Shown here: piece by piece, positions 30,605 through 33,880 of the stretch
Numbering within the stretch: the first letter of the stretch is position 1
Layout: the number at the start of each line of letters is the position of its first letter
From: Mycobacterium sp. ACS1612
Lineage (GTDB): Bacteria > Actinomycetota > Actinomycetes > Mycobacteriales > Mycobacteriaceae
DNA length: 33,880 nt
Direction: 5' to 3'
Assembly: GCF_001667505.1 (NCBI RefSeq)
Contig: NZ_LZHZ01000013.1
Span: forward strand, 1-33,880
Program-made: the position numbers and the translations under genes
Notes under the pieces: generated by a model
What the model was told of the DNA's origin: nothing
What the model saw: only the letters and a program-made list of their open reading frames with translations
The model's database searches: none

Positions 30605-31313
30605 CCGCGGACACCCCCAGATACGCCTCCATCACGTGTGGGTCGTGCGAGATCTCGTCAAAGCTGCCCTGCGCCACGATCTTTCCGGCGTCCATCACGA
30701 TGATTCGGTCGCAGATGTCCTGGGCGAGTTCCATGTCGTGCTCGATCACCAGGAACGTGGTGCCCGCGTCGCGCAGGGTGCGGATGGCGCCCAGCATGAT
30801 CTGGCGCAGCCGTGGGTGCACCCCGGCGGCGACCTCGTCGAGCAGCGCGACCTTCGGCTTCTGCATCAGCACCCGGCCCATCTCCAGCAGCCGCTGCTGG
30901 CCGCCGGACAGGCTGCGCGCGAGGTCGTCGGCGACGTGGGTGAGCTCGAGCTGTTCCAGGACGGCGTCGGCGTCGTCGCGGGCGTTGTTCCAGTCGAATT
31001 GCACGGCGGCGGTCCAAAGGTTCTCCCGCACAGTCATATTGACGAACAGGGCGGGAATCTGGAAGGTGCGGCCCAGGCCGGCGCGGGCGATCTTGTAGGG
31101 AGCGAGCCGGGTGACGTCGCGGCCGAACAGCGTGATGCGGCCGGCGTCGGGCTTCAGCGCGCCGGTGAGCAGGTTGAACAATGTGCTCTTGCCGCTGCCG
31201 TTCGGCCCGATGATGCCGACGATCTCGGACTGCGCGACGTTGAACGAGACACCGTCGACGGCATGGATGCCGCCGAACGAGCGGGACAGGTTCTCGACCG
31301 CCAGCACCGTCAT
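30597..31313 (-). CDS. livG: ABC importer ATPase LivG
   Basis: ATG 31313 (MTVLAVENLSRSFGG) is the start; the open frame further upstream to 32258 is a shadow of livM. The 238-residue protein has Walker A GPNGSGKST (36-44), LSGGQQRLLEMGRVLM, a Walker B ending LLDEVAAGVHP with Val in place of the usual Pro, and the LivG-type switch FLVIEHDMELA. It forms the ATPase pair with LivF. The ATG overlaps the livM stop as ATGA. Confidence 0.92.
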   Translation of the reverse strand: MTVLAVENLSRSFGGIHAVDGVSFNVAQSEIVGIIGPNGSGKSTLFNLLTGALKPDAGRITLFGRDVTRLAPYKIARAGLGRTFQIPALFVNMTVRENLWTAAVQFDWNNARDDADAVLEQLELTHVADDLARSLSGGQQRLLEMGRVLMQKPKVALLDEVAAGVHPRLRQIMLGAIRTLRDAGTTFLVIEHDMELAQDICDRIIVMDAGKIVAQGSFDEISHDPHVMEAYLGVSADE

Positions 31314-32329
31314 GGGCTGGCCTCCTGCGTGGCTTTCTGGCGCGGCGCGAGGTCGTCGCGGGCGCGGCCGAGTAGCTGGCGCACCAGGCGCATTCGGCGT
31401 GCGCGCCGCGCGAGGCTGACCAGCCCGTCGGGCAGGAACAGCACGACCGCCATCACCAGTGCGCCGACGATCATGATGTAGGCGGTGGTGTTGCCGTAGC
31501 TGATCCGCATCTGTTCTTCGAGCAGGAACATCGCGGTGGCGCCGAGCGCCGGGCCCCAGATGTGGCCGAGGCCGCCGACGAGCACCATCACGACGAGCTG
31601 GTCGGTGATCAGGGTGTTCAGCACGCTGGCCGGGTTGATGAACGTGATCCAGTAGGCGTTGATGCCGCCCAGCACGGCGGGGATCGCCGCGCTCAGCACG
31701 AACGCCCAGATTTTCACCATCGTGGTGTTGATGCCCTGCGCGCGGGCGGCGATCTCGTTGTCGCGCACCGCCTTTACCTGGAAGCCGAACCGGGACCGTT
31801 CCAGCAGCAGATAGCACAGCGCGTAGGCCAAGGCGGCGGCGCCGAGCATGGTGTAGAAGAAGAAGTTGTCGTCGGAGCGGATCGGCGTGGTGAGCCCGCG
31901 CGAGCCACCGGTGAAGTCGACAACGGTGGTGAGTTGGCGGATCGCCTCGGCCAGCGCCCAGGTCGCGATGGCGAAGTAGGCGCCCTTGAGCCGCAGCGTG
32001 GGCCAGCCGACCAGCGCGGCGACGGCGCCCGCGATCACGGCGGCGACCGGAAGGGTGGCCCAGAAATTCCAGTCGTAGTCGGGTTGCATCAGGATCGCGG
32101 TCGTGTAGGCGCCGATGCCGAAGAACGCGACATGGCCGAAGCTGATGTAGCCGGCGTAACCGCAGATCACGTTCCAGGACAAGGCGATTCCGGCCCACAA
32201 CGCGACACCCGTGGCGACGCGGACGTAGTAGGGCGACGTCATCATCGGCAGCAGACACATCACGGCGACGACGAGTACCAGCACGCCGAGGTTGAGGAAC
32301 GGATTGCCTCCCGACGCGGGCTTACTCAT
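31310..32329 (-). CDS. livM: ABC importer permease LivM
   Basis: ATG 32329 (MSKPASGGNPF) overlaps the livH stop. The 339-residue permease has about eight to ten helices and family text: GYAGYISFGHVAFFGIGAY, LRLKGAYFAIATWALAEAIR and the coupling-loop segment AVRDNEIAARAQGIN that docks on the ATPases. The polar Arg-rich C-terminus (RARRMRLVRQLLGRARD) is cytosolic. It forms the translocation path with LivH. Confidence 0.92.
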   Translation of the reverse strand: MSKPASGGNPFLNLGVLVLVVAVMCLLPMMTSPYYVRVATGVALWAGIALSWNVICGYAGYISFGHVAFFGIGAYTTAILMQPDYDWNFWATLPVAAVIAGAVAALVGWPTLRLKGAYFAIATWALAEAIRQLTTVVDFTGGSRGLTTPIRSDDNFFFYTMLGAAALAYALCYLLLERSRFGFQVKAVRDNEIAARAQGINTTMVKIWAFVLSAAIPAVLGGINAYWITFINPASVLNTLITDQLVVMVLVGGLGHIWGPALGATAMFLLEEQMRISYGNTTAYIMIVGALVMAVVLFLPDGLVSLARRARRMRLVRQLLGRARDDLAPRQKATQEASP

Positions 32330-33201
32330 GCCAGCCCCCGCCGTGAGATGCCTTGCGGGAACAGCAGTAGCGCGATGAACAGCACCGCGAAGACAACCAG
32401 CAAGGTGTAGTCGGCGCCGACGTAGGTGGTGACCAACGACTGCAGCACGCCGAGGAACAGGCCGGCGGCCATCACCCCGACCACCGAGCCGAGCCCGGCG
32501 AGCACGACGACGAAGAACGCGAAGAGGGTGTAGCGCAGGCCGACCTCGGGGGTCATTGCGTAAATGGCGCCGAGCAAGGCGCCGGCCGTGGCGGTGAGGC
32601 CGACGTAGAGGGCGTAGACCAGGCTGCTGATCCGCTTGACGTCGATGCCCATCAGGCCGGCGTTCTCTTTGCTCTGGGCGGTGGCCCGGATGGCCAGACC
32701 GGTGCGGGTGTAGAACACAAACGCCAGGAACAGGCCGGTGGCGATGACGGCGAAGGCGAATCCGGCGACCCGGATGGCGGGTGCGGTGATGCCGAGCAGC
32801 TGGACGTTGCCGGAGAAGAATTCGGTGTGCACGGTGCGAGGCGTGTAGCCGAACGCGGTGAGCAGGCCGCCGCGGATCAGGGTGGCCAGTCCGAAGGTGA
32901 AGGCCAGCCCCATCAGCGCGGGCAGGGCGTACTTGCTGGTCCTGACCCGGTAGATCAGCGGCGCGATGAGCCAGCCGACGCCCCCGAACACGATGAAGAT
33001 GACCGGAAGCAGCAGGAACGAGTCGACGCCCAGCTTGTCGCTGGCCACCACTGCGGCGAACGCGCCGATGACCACCCACATGCCGACCGCGAGGTCGACG
33101 ACGTCGAGGACGCCGAACGACAGCGAGAAGCCGATGCTGATGGCGACGTAAAGACCGCCGATGAGAATTCCTCCGACAAGCGCTTGCGCGAGTTCGGTCA
33201 C
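32326..33201 (-). CDS. livH: ABC importer permease LivH
   Basis: GTG 33201 follows GAGAGGA at good spacing. The 291-residue permease starts MTELAQALVGGILIGGLYVA and has the LivH pattern GFSLSFGVLDVVDLAVGMW, TRTGLAIRATAQSKENAGLMG (coupling loop) and VVVLAGLGSVVG. It is the first gene of the operon livH-livM-livG-livF-livK, all joined by short overlaps, so one promoter in the 141-base gap upstream probably drives all five. That gap carries a palindrome described separately. Confidence 0.92.
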   Translation of the reverse strand: MTELAQALVGGILIGGLYVAISIGFSLSFGVLDVVDLAVGMWVVIGAFAAVVASDKLGVDSFLLLPVIFIVFGGVGWLIAPLIYRVRTSKYALPALMGLAFTFGLATLIRGGLLTAFGYTPRTVHTEFFSGNVQLLGITAPAIRVAGFAFAVIATGLFLAFVFYTRTGLAIRATAQSKENAGLMGIDVKRISSLVYALYVGLTATAGALLGAIYAMTPEVGLRYTLFAFFVVVLAGLGSVVGVMAAGLFLGVLQSLVTTYVGADYTLLVVFAVLFIALLLFPQGISRRGLA

Positions 33202-33261
33202 TGCGTCCTCTCGGCTGAGCGGTCAGACTGCTCGGAGCGTGTCCGGGCCGTGAGTCCGTTC

Positions 33262-33277
33262 ACCATAAATCAATGGT
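33262..33277 (-). promoter_or_regulatory. liv operon promoter with overlapping palindrome
   Basis: A perfect inverted repeat ACCAT-AAATCA-ATGGT forms an AT-rich island. Read on the minus strand it includes TATGGT, a TANNNT -10 box about 60 bases before the livH GTG. A regulator bound here would block RNA polymerase. The regulator is not in the window. Confidence 0.4.
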
Positions 33278-33342
33278 TTAGGGCCGCGGACGACTTTCGA
33301 GGTCACGGTTCCGCAACCAGCGTCGAGGAAGTTTGCTGACGG

Positions 33343-33880
33343 TCAGGTAGCGGCGCCGACGAGGCTGGTGATGGGTTCGGTGAAAGTCAAACGCGGCACG
33401 GCGATTTCGCGGTCGCGCCCGTCGAGGGAACGGAAGCGCACGGTGGCCGATTGGGTGGTGTCGGGGTTGGGTTGTTTGAGCGCCCAGGACCACAGCACGA
33501 TGACGTGGCCGAGGTAGGCGGTGTCGAGCATGGCGACGGCGTCGGGCAGCGAGACGGGTCCGGTGGTGATGGCGTGGTTGAGCATGTCGGACATGGCGGG
33601 GGCGTCGACCTGGGTGGTCAGCGCAGCGAAGCTGGTGAGGTCGACCTCGGTGTTGCCGGGGGTGGCGGGTTTGGGGTTGGACAGGTCGCCGATCCGGAAG
33701 CCAAGGGCGCCAATGGAACTGATGTTGTGGCGGGCCAGCGGGACGTCGATGTCGAGGCGGGAGTCGGTGAAGGACGATTTGAGGAGGGCGCGGGCGGCGG
33801 CGATGGCGTCGTTGAGTTGGCGGGCGACGCCGCGGCTTTGTTCCATGGTGCCGATGGCGGTGAAGCGTTTGACCCACAGC
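33343..33880 (-). CDS. C-terminal part of a JetA/MksF-like (DUF3375) protein, cut by window edge
   Basis: The frame is open from the right edge to the stop at 33343, giving 179 visible residues; ATG 33846 is internal and should not be taken as the start. The start of the visible part, LWVKRFTAIGTMEQSRGVAR, fits the coiled linker of DUF3375 proteins. Further on, a domain with LTTQVDAPAMSDMLNHAI, VSLPDAVAMLDTAYLGH and the closing strand pair REIAVPRLTFTEP follows the order of the DUF3375 C-terminal winged-helix region. That family is the kleisin JetA/MksF of Wadjet/MksBEF. The match is by eye and could be wrong. Strand and order agree with jetB and jetC, but jetB lies 14 kb away. If not JetA, it is an unknown protein. 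Confidence 0.4.
   Translation of the reverse strand, partial: LWVKRFTAIGTMEQSRGVARQLNDAIAAARALLKSSFTDSRLDIDVPLARHNISSIGALGFRIGDLSNPKPATPGNTEVDLTSFAALTTQVDAPAMSDMLNHAITTGPVSLPDAVAMLDTAYLGHVIVLWSWALKQPNPDTTQSATVRFRSLDGRDREIAVPRLTFTEPITSLVGAAT

Noticed and set aside
31314..32258. LivG with a 315-residue extra N-terminal domain
   Set aside because: The extension is an out-of-frame reading of livM; LivG homology starts at ATG 31313.
32330..33079. LivM with a long N-terminal extension
   Set aside because: It is an out-of-frame reading of livH; ATG 32329 overlaps the livH stop and begins the family sequence.

Overview
The window reads as chromosomal DNA of a high-GC actinobacterium, most likely a fast-growing Mycobacterium (Mycolicibacterium). 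The sequence-level reasons are an LppZ-type lipoprotein, a DUF7159-type proline-rich membrane protein, a PknE-like receptor kinase, a P450-type ferredoxin with the mycobacterial Cys-rich pattern, frequent GTG starts and TANNNT-type -10 boxes. No tRNA, rRNA, CRISPR array, transposase or phage gene was seen.

Left part (1-4.8 kb, minus strand): a secreted low-complexity protein cut by the window edge, a frame-broken small secreted-protein relic, a receptor Ser/Thr kinase, a TenA-like protein and a small protein made of two dimeric alpha/beta-barrel repeats.

Lanthipeptide island (5.0-12.5 kb, plus strand): PLD-like protein, nucleotidyltransferase, precursor peptide (lanA), cyclase (lanC), dehydratase (lanB), then a 27-codon ORF and a one-TM protein of unknown function. 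The lanA, lanC and lanB genes overlap or nearly touch. The precursor has a class I FDLD leader motif. Its predicted core is very unusual: nine Cys, nine Ser/Thr, nineteen acidic residues and no Lys, Arg or His. No transporter, protease, methyltransferase or regulator gene is visible.

Dispersed SMC-type plasmid-defence locus (12.5-19.4 kb plus the right edge, minus strand): an intact JetC/MksB-type SMC ATPase and an intact JetB/MksE (DUF4194) protein are separated by a three-gene redox module (diiron-type hydrolase, ferredoxin, FAD ferredoxin reductase). A partial gene at 33343-33880 resembles the C-terminal half of JetA/MksF (DUF3375). If that is right, the A-B-C order and strand of a Wadjet/MksFEB operon are kept, but unrelated genes lie between its members. 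JetD, the nuclease subunit, is not in the window. jetB and jetC are each preceded by a copy of the same ~61-bp element. Each copy holds a sequence resembling the LexA-independent (PafBC-type) DNA-damage promoter of mycobacteria, which suggests a shared damage response.

Exopolysaccharide operon (19.6-25.9 kb, plus strand): a cellulose-synthase-like GT2, a GT39-type membrane glycosyltransferase fused to DUF4397-like domains, and a GH8 endoglucanase, joined by ATGA overlaps. The GT2 N-terminus carries an exact 10-residue-period repeat of Thr-x-Arg-hydrophobic motifs that fits the target preference of mycobacterial Ser/Thr kinases.

Right part (25.9-33.2 kb): a DUF7159 protein with a Gly-Lys-His-Gly tail, an LppZ-like lipoprotein, and a complete branched-chain-amino-acid-type ABC importer operon (livH-livM-livG-livF-livK order) with a palindrome over its likely -10 box.
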